A stretch of DNA of 64,000 bases, from contig KN805404.1 in NCBI GenBank assembly GCA_000818945.1, positions 206,691 through 270,690 of the forward strand, written 5' to 3'. Source of the DNA: Schizochytrium sp. CCTCC M209059. Lineage: Eukaryota > Sar > Bigyra > Thraustochytrida > Thraustochytriidae. This document shows, piece after piece, positions 50,042-59,419 of the stretch. The notes under the pieces are model-generated. The model did not search any database, was not told where the DNA came from, and saw nothing but the letters and a program-made list of their open reading frames with translations. The translations under genes and the position numbers were made by a program. Every line of letters begins with the position of its first letter. The first letter of the stretch is position 1.

Positions 50042-50428
50042 TCTTGTGTGCGGCAGTTCCCAAGATTGGATTCGGCAGGCCAAGGCAGAGAGAAGAATGA
50101 GAAGGTATTGCAGGCAGGCAAGTGGCACCTCTTCCAACCTTTGTACATTTTGTGCTCCAATGATGGTGGGCCTGTCACAAAAAGATATCGCTCATAGGCA
50201 CAGGCTTTTTCGAATTGCTTTGCAGGGCGATGATTGAGGCCAACCTAACTTATGAAAGACGAATATTGACAAGGACGCTTTCTTTGCATACATCACAGCG
50301 CCAAGGCTACTTTTCGCGACGTTGTTCAGCGCAGCGTCGGCACAAAGGAGAATCTGCGGTCCAACTTCGAAAAGAAAACAGCGAGGCAGAAACGTAACAA
50401 TCTTTTTTCATTCTTCTTTTTTTCGTTT
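50042..50428. other. intergenic between convergent genes
   Basis: Short spacer holding two 3' ends. Nothing recognised. Confidence 0.5.
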
Positions 50429-53071
50429 CTATTTCTCCTTCTTGACATCGGCGGTCTTTTGTTTCTTGGTTTTCTTCTTTGCAGCATCGTCACCCGAGTC
50501 GGAGCCGGAGTCATCGCTTGAGTCAGATCCCGATCCCGAGCTAGAACCAGAGCCAGAGCCAGACGAAGATGATGAGTCTGAGACTTCGGCATCATCCTCC
50601 TTCTTGACTTTTGCGTCCTTTTTCTTGGGCTTCTTTTCGGTCGTACTCTTGGGTTCCTTTTTCACGGCTCCATCAGCCGTTCCCTCTTCCTTTTTCTTGG
50701 CTTCGTAAGCTTTCATGTCTTGCGCGTACTCTTCCTTTAGCTTGGCGGCCTCTTCCTCGTAGGGAACTTTGTCCTCATCAGAGAGCGCCTTCCACTTTTC
50801 GGAGAGCTCTGCAAAAGAATACTTCACATCTCCCTTGGCCTGCTCGCGAACATGCGCGCTGTAAAGTTGGTAACTGTTCGAAGGTTTCTTGGGCGCGTTG
50901 GGGTCGCGTTCCTTCTTGATCTTCTTTTTCCTCTTTTTGCCACTCTTTTCATCGTCGCCGCCATCGTCGTCGTCGACAATCTCCATGCCCTTGCTATCAT
51001 AACCGGACGGTGGCTTGTAGTCGGCCATTTCTTGCTCGAAGCGTTCCTTGTCCTTCTTCGCAAGACGAGTGAACTTCTCCTTGTCTTCATCAGAGATTGC
51101 CTTCCACTTGGAGGCGATTTCGGCCATATCAATGCCACTCTGCTCGGCTCGCTGCGCATCGCTAAAATGCATGTAGGCTGTCTTGGCGCGGGCTGGCGCG
51201 TTCGGGTCGCGCTTCTTCTTGGTCTTCTTTTGCTTCTTGGTCTTTTTCTTATCGTCATTGTCACCGTCGTCATCATCGTCAGCGCCGCCGCCGCCCTCCG
51301 AGGACCTGCGCTTGCGATTGGCTTCCTTTTCCTTCTTCTTGGCGCGCTCCTTTCTGCGTTTGCGCTTACCGCTAGGGTCGGCGTCATCATCATCATCATC
51401 GCCGTCAGCATCATCCTTGAGCGCCCCACCCGTGAGGCCATCGTCAGAGGCAAGACTGACATCCGAGTCATCCGAGTCCGAGTCCGAGGCGTGCTGCTCA
51501 TCGTCGCTCTGAAAGTCCTCATCCTCTGAAGCAGATTCATCGGCGCCGATTTGGGCCATAATGTTCGGCTCATTGGCACCCTCCTCCGCATCGGCGGCGG
51601 CGGCCTTGGGATCCTTGATGCGAATGTTCTTGTTGTTGAGAAAGTTGTATAAGGGGGCGTAGTCGCGCTTGTCAATGTGATTGAACGTGTACGTCTGCGG
51701 CTGCGCGCCGGCCACGGACCGCAGCGTCACAAACAAGTCGAACCCACGCGTCACCGCCCCGGCTCCCGAGTTGCCCGTGCGCTGAAAGTCGATGACGTCA
51801 ATATCCTCGTAGCGAAAGTACGTTGCGGGCTTGTGAATGAAGAAGAAGGCGCGCTGCAGCGGAAAGAGAAGACCATTCGACGTCCCGAGCGAGCACTTGA
51901 CACACTTGGCCTCGGTAGAAGAGGTAAAGTTGCCTGGAACGAAACACTTTTTCCCCGCAAGGTACTTGAAAATCTTGGCTACAATATCGGGCAGGTTGCC
52001 CGACATGATCTCCTGCAGGTTGTTATCATACTTTTCCTTGAGCTCCTCCTTTGTCATGTTGAGATGAATCTCCTCGTCACGGCGTTCGAGCTGCATTACC
52101 AGGTGGCGATGCCGCACCTTACCCTGGGTCAAAGGGTCCGAGAGGGAAATCACAAAGCAATCCGACTGACCCTCAGGTCGCGGCAGCAGGAACATGCGCG
52201 TAATGTGCTTGTACATGACCGTGTAGCTGTAGGTGCGACCGGTCATGCGGAAGAACTTGGTGTGCATCTCCACCTCGTAGCGTCCACGAGGGCTCAAGAA
52301 AGTGCCAATTTCCTCGGGGAATCGGCAGATGAAGTCGCCCGCCGACGTGCGCTGGATGCCAGAGGCTGAGACAATCTCCTGCTGCAGAGCCTCGCTCAGG
52401 TCCTCTTCATGCTCGCCAGGTGGAACGTACAGCTTCATTTCGATGAGTACTTCATCTTCACGTTGCCCTGTGTCGTCCACGTCGAACTGGAGTTCCACCT
52501 CATTCTTGGACGGCGCGGCGCACTGTGAAAGGGACTGCAACGGGATGTCGAGAGCAATGCGCCCATTGTACTTGAGCGCGATGGCCTTGCGTGTGGAGTC
52601 GACGTTCAGCTCGCCGGCATTAATGCCTGCAGCGCTAAGCTTTTGCTTCGGGAGCTCCTTGACGCCGTAGTGCTCGGCAAAGACGTGCTGAAAGGTGTCG
52701 TAGTCACCGCGTTTGAAGCCGTCAAAGCGCTCATACGCAGGTTTCTCGGTAGCCTTCTTCTTGGCAACAGCCGCATCGTCTTTGCCCTCCTCGTCCTTTT
52801 TGGCATCGACCTCGTTCTCATCGTCGTCGTCGTCATCGTCGTCATCGCCGCCACTCTCACGGCCCATAAACACCTGGAGCGTCGCGTTACGTCCGCAGAC
52901 GGTCCAGTTCGCGTCGGCGATATCGGCGGGCTTGATGACAATGGTTTTCGCTGACGCGTCGCCAGAGCTCGGTCGCCAGAGGAGGCCTTCATAGCTCAGC
53001 ACAAAGTGCCCATTCTCGCGAGAGTTGGTCGTGTTCACCACGTTGCTGTACTGGTGGCGCTCTCCGGCCAT
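50429..53071 (-). CDS. SSRP1: FACT complex subunit SSRP1 with two HMG boxes
   Basis: Histone H2A-H2B chaperone subunit that works with Spt16 during transcription and replication. 880 aa. The N-terminal PH-like domain (ENGHFVLSYEGLLWRPSSG) is interrupted by an acidic insert (GGDDDDDDDDDENEVDAKK). SSRP1 core pieces follow: YEVEMHTKFFRMTGRTYSY, YKHITRMFLLPRPEGQSD and FIHKPATYFRYEDIDVIDF. Then come an acidic region and Lys-rich linkers, and two HMG boxes, each introduced by RDPNAP (KTAYMHFSDAQRAEQ with WKAISDEDKEKF, and NSYQLYSAHVREQAKG with WKALSDEDKVPY). Animal and plant SSRP1 carry one box. A Ser/Asp/Gly tail rich in CK2-type sites ends the protein. Start Met 53071 fits the family. Confidence 0.95.
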   Translation of the reverse strand: MAGERHQYSNVVNTTNSRENGHFVLSYEGLLWRPSSGDASAKTIVIKPADIADANWTVCGRNATLQVFMGRESGGDDDDDDDDDENEVDAKKDEEGKDDAAVAKKKATEKPAYERFDGFKRGDYDTFQHVFAEHYGVKELPKQKLSAAGINAGELNVDSTRKAIALKYNGRIALDIPLQSLSQCAAPSKNEVELQFDVDDTGQREDEVLIEMKLYVPPGEHEEDLSEALQQEIVSASGIQRTSAGDFICRFPEEIGTFLSPRGRYEVEMHTKFFRMTGRTYSYTVMYKHITRMFLLPRPEGQSDCFVISLSDPLTQGKVRHRHLVMQLERRDEEIHLNMTKEELKEKYDNNLQEIMSGNLPDIVAKIFKYLAGKKCFVPGNFTSSTEAKCVKCSLGTSNGLLFPLQRAFFFIHKPATYFRYEDIDVIDFQRTGNSGAGAVTRGFDLFVTLRSVAGAQPQTYTFNHIDKRDYAPLYNFLNNKNIRIKDPKAAAADAEEGANEPNIMAQIGADESASEDEDFQSDDEQHASDSDSDDSDVSLASDDGLTGGALKDDADGDDDDDDADPSGKRKRRKERAKKKEKEANRKRRSSEGGGGADDDDDGDNDDKKKTKKQKKTKKKRDPNAPARAKTAYMHFSDAQRAEQSGIDMAEIASKWKAISDEDKEKFTRLAKKDKERFEQEMADYKPPSGYDSKGMEIVDDDDGGDDEKSGKKRKKKIKKERDPNAPKKPSNSYQLYSAHVREQAKGDVKYSFAELSEKWKALSDEDKVPYEEEAAKLKEEYAQDMKAYEAKKKEEGTADGAVKKEPKSTTEKKPKKKDAKVKKEDDAEVSDSSSSSGSGSGSSSGSGSDSSDDSGSDSGDDAAKKKTKKQKTADVKKEK

Positions 53072-54545
53072 GGTGCTTGTTCACGCGGACAGGCAGACAG
53101 GCAGACAGGCAGAGACAGCCACGGCGTTGAAGCAAGAAAGCAATCAATCGATCGAGTGATGGAGAAGCGTGTCCGCTTGTTTTCGATCTCGCTACGCTCG
53201 TAGCTCTCGCGCGGGTGGTTAGTAGACGAGCAGGTGCTCGCTCCAAAGAATGCACGACGAACGAACGAACGAACGACCGACCGGCGCCGAGGCGCTCGTG
53301 CCGAAGGCAGAGGTCGAGCGCGCGCTACGTCTGCGCGCTCCCTGACCGGCAAGCGGACGCCCTCCCGCCCGCGCCTCTCTCTCGCGCGCGCGCAGGCTCG
53401 CGCCGCGGCGTCGCGTCCAAGCCTCGCGCTCTCTGCTCTGGCTGGCTGCCCGCGGATTTGAATTTGGCTTCTCGCCGCTTTGCGCCACTTCGCCGGCCAC
53501 TTTCCCCACTTGCGGGGCGCATTCTCGACTTGCACGCCGCCGATAGCCCACTCGCCCGCGATGGATCGACGGCCTAACCACCGCTGCTGCATTTGCGCCC
53601 AGCCAATGCCGACTTGTAAGCGCGCCGATACAGTCGACTATCCGGCCGCGCAAGTCACCATGGTCGCAAGCACGGTGGTTAGACACCGCGGCCGCGTCGC
53701 GTCGCGCGGACGAGGTCTAACGGTGACGCCAAATGCGTTGCGCACCTTTGAGATCATGATGAGAGTGTCCCAGGCAGCGCGTGAGGGGATGGCCGGGCAT
53801 GCAGGAGAGTGTCCCGCCTTGTTGAGATCTGGCTTGTTTACAGAAGAGTCTCTGCTTTGCTTCTCCTGGCCTTGGCATAAGTTCGCAGTTCTTCGAATGT
53901 TGTGTATGCTTGCTGCTGCTGCCAGGGGCAATGACATCTTCGCGAGAGTCACTAGCTCTGTAATTTGAAGCGTACTCTGCCTGCGACTTGTCCTGAGCAC
54001 GCATGCCATTGGCACGCGCCCGTGATCAAAATAGAGGAAAAAGAATGCTGGCCGAGTTAGATGGGTGGGGTTGGCAGGTGTCCCGTCCATTCGCCCGGCA
54101 GCTTGATTGGCTGGCTGGTGCTGATGTCCGAGTGAGTGGCTATGAAATTTAACACAAGCAATAATACTGCTATTGTTTCAGCCAGGTTTGCTTGCTCCTC
54201 GCGCAAGTGGGCCACCAACCAGACGATTCGACAACAAGTGTCCCTGAGCTAGCCACCACTACCAGCATCATGACGTCGACAAGGACGCAAGCAGCTTGCA
54301 TATTGCGTGCGACCCACTGCCACTGGCCGTGGCCTACGTCGTCTACTTGGATCATTGGAAAAACGTGCATTTGCGTCCGCGACATCCGTTTCCTTTATCT
54401 TCTACTTTAGGCAGCGAAACACTGTGCATTCGTGGCCACGACCTCCAGACCTTTCTATCCTGGTAGATAATCGAGGCGCTGTGCTTCCAAACTTCTTCCT
54501 TCTTTCTTCACTTTCCCTCTGCCACGGTTAGCCATCGAAAAAGGC

Positions 54546-54576
<31 letters not shown>

Positions 54577-56014
54577 CAGGTGATTGGCTGTCGAGGGCTG
54601 AAGCCACATCGCAAATTTAGAAAAGGGAAGCCGCTTTTCTATTTCTAGCCACACCAGCAATCCAATCTGCCAGACAAAAGAAAGTAAACCAAACTCGCCG
54701 GACGGAACCGCAAGCAACGGCGTCGCTAACATAGATGATGGTGACCGCTAATGATCTGCACTCAAGCGACTGCGACACGTCCCTTCAGCGGCACGTGCAT
54801 GCACGCTCTCTCTTGTGACTTGCGCTCCCCCAGTCACGCCTGAGCCGCGCACGCGCCGACATGCGCTTGCCTTCCCACAGCCACGTCCCGCCCGCCCTTT
54901 CCCGCCTAGAAGAAGCCTCCGCAGTAGGACCTCTCTGTGGGGGCGGCCCGTGCATCGCCCCCCGCACCGCGATCCGTCTGCGTCCCCATCTCGGCCGCCA
55001 GCTCGCGCCGCAAGACGACACCGCGCCCCTTCCCGCCGCGTCCCCGCCGGCCAGACGTATCTGCCGCGCGCTTCGCCGCCAGTCACGGTGGCCGGCCGCC
55101 AGGCGATCGTCTGCAATGGCCGCCGCTCGCGAAACCGTCAAGCACTTTCACCTTCACTTGCTCTCTAATCGATCATCAAGCGGCCTTCGTGGCTTGCCGA
55201 GGGAGAAGAAGCCAGTTGGCCGGTCAGCCAACCACTAATTTTCGAAGTTGTGTCGTTCGTTTCGAGTCGTTTTCGGGGCTGCGCGGATCACGACGGAGCC
55301 GGAGCCGGAGCTGCCGCCTCGCCCCGATCGAGCTCGAACTTCACGCGTCCCGCCTCGGGCCGGAGACGCCGCGCCGGCGTGCTGCAGCTAGGTGCGAGTG
55401 CCGCTGCCTGCATCAGGGAGTGATCTTGGGAGCATGCGTGCCACGACGCACGAGCCGCGAATTGTTGACGAATGATGCATACGCGAAGGACCGAACTTCA
55501 AGGAGACGCGCGCCCCGTTCAGAGTCAATCTCACTTGTTTTCTTTGGAACAATATGGCGACATGTCCCGAACTCCTGCAAAAGGTTCTGTCTGAAGTATC
55601 GACTGCATGGGACATTGGGTGCGTCGGCGAGGGATCGATCGAATTGAGTGGCTGTGGTCTGCAGCTGCAGCTGCAGCTGATGCTACTGCTGCTGCACGCA
55701 ACGGTAGCTTACCCCATCCCCTGCCCCTTCCTGGAAGATGGCACGCGCGCAGCCATGCTTGAGGACGAGAAATGAGAGGGAGAGATAGATGCACGCCGCC
55801 AAAGCCCCGGCTTAACCCACGTTTGCATTCTCTATCTCTGCTTCTGTCTCTCTGTTCAGATTGCTCTGGCTTGAAATTGATCGAAGGAGGCCATTTTGCT
55901 GTGGCCAAGGGAGCAGCAAATCCAGTTCTCGCGCTCGAGGCGCTCAGCAAACCTGAAACCTGGAAACCCCTGACGCTACCGAACGGAGGTCCAAGCGAAT
56001 CGCAGGCAAGAACG
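53072..56014. other. intergenic, no gene seen
   Basis: About 2.9 kb with only overlapping short frames. Simple repeats include AGGCAGAC (53085-53118), CGAA (53250-53270), CTGG (54546-54578) and GCTGCA (55659-55680). A pyrimidine tract ending CTCTGTTCAG at about 55850-55860 could be a 3' splice site for a 5' untranslated exon of the following ferric reductase gene, but I cannot place a donor. Confidence 0.4.
54546..54578. repeat. CTGG tetranucleotide microsatellite
   Basis: Seven to eight tandem GGCT units. Confidence 0.85.
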
Positions 56015-58237
56015 ATGACCACCCTCAAAGATGCTGCACGTACGACGTGCAAGCTTTTCGCTCTTCTCGCCGCGTGGGCTTGCGCTTCGTACGGCATCGT
56101 CGTTGTACTTTGGTCTGAAGACAAAAGTGTCACGGAGAAAGCCGGAGAAGTATTCGAGATCGAAGCCATGCGTTCCACGCAGGCGTACTTTGCCGCGGCA
56201 CTCGCTGGCATCATGACTGCCGTGGGCGCCGCCTTCACTGCAATCTATCTGCATCTGCATCACCCCAAGCCGGGCAAAGGGTCTGGCTGGCGCCGCCTTT
56301 CGCTCGTGGCATGGAAAGTTGTCGACGTGCCATTCATGGGACGTCTCGCCGTCATCGAGATCTTTTTGCTTCTTCTCTGGGTTGGCCTTCAATGCATGAC
56401 CATGTACCAATTCTACTTGAACTGGGTTGACAGAATGCTCAGCAGAGGCCGTGAATACACATTCAAGATGAAATTGTTCGGTGTCTGCCGCATGTTTGGA
56501 GCCGGTCTCGGAGTGAACCTTGCCTTTTTCATGATCCCTGTTTCCAAGCACTCGTTTTGGCTCGAGCTCGCGGATGTCGGCTTCGAGCGCGCGGTTCGGA
56601 TTCACCGCTGGCTCGGCGTGCTTGTTATCATCATGTCCCTCTGTCACCTTTTTGTGGGCATCGCCACCTACGTAGAAGACAGCAACCTCTTCTGGTGCAT
56701 GGGTTGGGCGTCCGAACGACCAGACGAGACGCTTTGCAGGCCCAGGCTTGTCAAGATCAACATTTACGGCGAAGTGGCAGTTGCAGGAGGCATTTTGATT
56801 GGGATCACCTCCTTTCCCATTGTACGCCGCTACTCGTATCAGCTCTTTTACTACTCGCATCTCATTGGCGCTTTTCTCTTTTTCGCCTTTGGAATTGTGC
56901 ACGACAAGAACACCTTTTACTACCTCTTTCCAGGTATCGTCACCTACGCTGTCGACAAGGTCATCTCGACCGGTCGTCGCGCCCGCTCTTGCAGTCTTTT
57001 GCATTCTAGCGTCAACGCCGACACTGCCTGCACCAAGCTCGAGGTAGCCGTGGCGCACGGCACACCCTTGCCTCGCCAGGGTCACTGGTACCATATTAAC
57101 ATCAAGGAAGCCTCTGCGCTCGAGTGGCACCCCATGAGCGTTGCGGAAACAAACGAGCAGGCCCACTCCATTACCTTTTACATTCGTCACACCGGAAACT
57201 GGTCCACGCGTGTGGGCGAGGTCGCATCCAGCCGTGAGGGCAACGAGCTAACGGTCAGACTTGATGGCCCCTTTGGTGGTACCCACACGGACAAGAGTGG
57301 GTACATGGCCAACGACGCAGCGGCCTTCGTCTCGGGTGGTATCGGAATTACAGCTCACCTTCTCGGTGCCAAGGCCGCGATTGATTCTGGGGCCTTTCGT
57401 CATGTGGCGCTGCGCTGGTTCGTCACGAGCCGCGCGTTTGTTTCACAGCATGCGCACTCTCTCAAGTATCTGGCCGACAAGGGTGCTGACGTCCACGTGT
57501 ACATCACGCGCGACGCCATTGCGGATGAAGGGGCCGTGTCTCAACCTTCCCACGTGTGGAACTTTGACGGCGAAAGCGGGAAACTTCGCCGGTTCTCGGC
57601 GACCTTTAGTTCCCCCTTGGCCAAGTGCTCCATGTCGGCTGCGGCCGCAGTTGCCTTTATTTGGGGCATGTGGAAGACTGCCGTCTGGCTTGACAAGGAC
57701 GCGCAGAGTGAAATGACCTTTGGCGCGAACCGCGGTGCTGCTCTGGCGTTTTCGGTCCTCGCCTGTTTCGCTGGTGCTTTGATTGTTGCCGCCGTTACAA
57801 TTATCGTCAACTTTGTTCTCTCCAAACGGGGCGCTTCTCGCGCGCCTTCGCCGCAGGCAAAGACTGTCACCAAGGCAGGTGCGAGTTTTGAGGGTCCCGA
57901 AATCGAACGCGCGAGCACCCATGCGTCTTCGGAGGATTCATCCGAGGCATTGTCTCAGGATGGGGAACTTGCCATTGGTGATGTCTCCGAGATGTACGTC
58001 AAGTCCGTTTCCGACATTGAAGACTTGGTCTCGCAGGGCAAGCCTTCTCTGGACGAAGTGATGGCGACGCTTGCGGAGACGATTGCCGCGAAGACTACCG
58101 GCAGTAAGGTTTATAATGCTGGCGTCACCATTTGCGGGCCTTGTGCTCTTGTGGACGGGGTCGTGGACGCTGCCAAGGCTGCCAACGCCAAGGGCAACGT
58201 ACGCTTCATCATTGACGAAGAGGAGTACGCCTTTTAA
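56015..58237 (+). CDS. ferric reductase / NADPH oxidase-like protein, copy 1
   Basis: Transmembrane oxidoreductase that passes electrons from NAD(P)H through FAD and two haems. 740 aa from the Met at 56015 (open to 55772). Haem ligands are two His pairs, both spaced H-x13-H: IHRWLGVLVIIMSLCH and SHLIGAFLFFAFGIVH; equal spacing points to the FRE/FRO branch rather than NOX. The FAD site is EWHPMSVAE, a glycine motif FVSGGIGITAHLL binds NAD(P)H, and VTICGPCALV is the terminal cysteine motif. Between the last two there is an insert with two further membrane segments (AAAAVAFIWGMWKTAVWL and LAFSVLACFAGALIVAAV) and an acidic linker. Ends FIIDEEEYAF. Tandem paralogue follows at 59420. Confidence 0.88.
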   Translation: MTTLKDAARTTCKLFALLAAWACASYGIVVVLWSEDKSVTEKAGEVFEIEAMRSTQAYFAAALAGIMTAVGAAFTAIYLHLHHPKPGKGSGWRRLSLVAWKVVDVPFMGRLAVIEIFLLLLWVGLQCMTMYQFYLNWVDRMLSRGREYTFKMKLFGVCRMFGAGLGVNLAFFMIPVSKHSFWLELADVGFERAVRIHRWLGVLVIIMSLCHLFVGIATYVEDSNLFWCMGWASERPDETLCRPRLVKINIYGEVAVAGGILIGITSFPIVRRYSYQLFYYSHLIGAFLFFAFGIVHDKNTFYYLFPGIVTYAVDKVISTGRRARSCSLLHSSVNADTACTKLEVAVAHGTPLPRQGHWYHINIKEASALEWHPMSVAETNEQAHSITFYIRHTGNWSTRVGEVASSREGNELTVRLDGPFGGTHTDKSGYMANDAAAFVSGGIGITAHLLGAKAAIDSGAFRHVALRWFVTSRAFVSQHAHSLKYLADKGADVHVYITRDAIADEGAVSQPSHVWNFDGESGKLRRFSATFSSPLAKCSMSAAAAVAFIWGMWKTAVWLDKDAQSEMTFGANRGAALAFSVLACFAGALIVAAVTIIVNFVLSKRGASRAPSPQAKTVTKAGASFEGPEIERASTHASSEDSSEALSQDGELAIGDVSEMYVKSVSDIEDLVSQGKPSLDEVMATLAETIAAKTTGSKVYNAGVTICGPCALVDGVVDAAKAANAKGNVRFIIDEEEYAF

Positions 58238-59419
58238 AAAGCAGCAGCAAGGACTTTGCGACAATACAATTCAAGCCACTCTATTTGCTTGCCCGACCGG
58301 TTGCCTGCCTGCTCGCTCGATCAGTTGCTTGCCTGCCTGCCTGCCTGCAGAAGCACTGCTTGCTTACTTGCTTTCTGAAAGTGATCAAGAGCTCTTTTCA
58401 AATTTTCCGAATCCACCTCTTAGAAGCAAGGCTTTTCCTACCACGTGCAAATTTTATTCCCATTCAGAAATAACAGCATTTTCATCATGTCTGCATCCCA
58501 TTTAGGCCTACCTCGTCTTTTGTTTTGTTCTTACCGTGCCGGAGTCTACAGTACGCGGCATCAGCTTTCCCTTGAACCCTCTACGTAGTACTACCACGGC
58601 GTGTGGGTCATCCTGAACCCGACCCTGCCCAGCATCCCACCGACGTCGCTCGTTTTCCCCTCTTTCGCTGTCTCGAGCAAATCCCGTCGCCGAAGGCCGC
58701 ACATTTCAAGGCCTTCCTTCGCGCATCCCGTATTCGCCGCGCTGTGGCCCACACGCTGCTCGGGCACACGTGGGCACGCGAAGCACACGTGCGGGAGATT
58801 CTGTGGGACAGCTGTGGGTCACCCCCCGCCACGCAAAGTCGGTCGATGGTCGAGGAGCGCGAGCGCATCGTCTGCAGCTGGCTGCAGACCTCGAGCGCCG
58901 CGCCCTCGCTCGCTCGCGAGGAGGGTGGGAGGGGCCGCTCGCGAGCGCGACGCTCGACCCTCGCGTTCTTACCCTCGGAGCTCCCTTCTACGCGCGTGCG
59001 TGGCGCGTGCACTCGCGAGGCGAGGCGAGGCGAGGGCATTCAGCGCGGAAGCTCGACAGGACGGCGCCGCTCGCGAGCTCCCTCCACGCGCACAGCGCGT
59101 GCTGGGGAGGGTGGGCTCGCGGCCGTGCTTGAGCCGCCACGCTCCCACCCGCTCCGCCACGCCCTGCGCGCTGCCTGGTTTCGCTGCAAGGTAGGAGCAC
59201 CGGCCGACGGCAGCGCGCATGCTGCAAAGCGGGAAAGGAGGGTGCCACAATCTTGAGCTCGAGCTCCCGGATAAGATCTACAAGCAGCAGACGCTTCCCA
59301 GAACGGCCAACTTTGGGACGTTCAACAAACAGGAAAACCCCTTTCGCACAGAAATTGTGACGAGGGCGGCAAACGCGATTATCCAAGGTCTTGAGGTGAG
59401 CGAGAAAAGTCACGCGAGA
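58238..59419. other. spacer between tandem ferric reductase genes
   Basis: Left part is AT-rich with CCTG repeats (58303-58345), the right part strongly GC-rich with GCGAG repeats (59010-59035). The downstream frame is open back to 59219 but residues before 59420 look untranslated. No separate gene seen. Confidence 0.45.

Noticed and set aside
53480..53968. 162-codon plus-strand frame with a CCICAQPMPTC cysteine cluster
   Set aside because: No domain beyond the single cysteine cluster, atypical codon use and overlapping frames. A spliced first exon cannot be excluded but is not supported.
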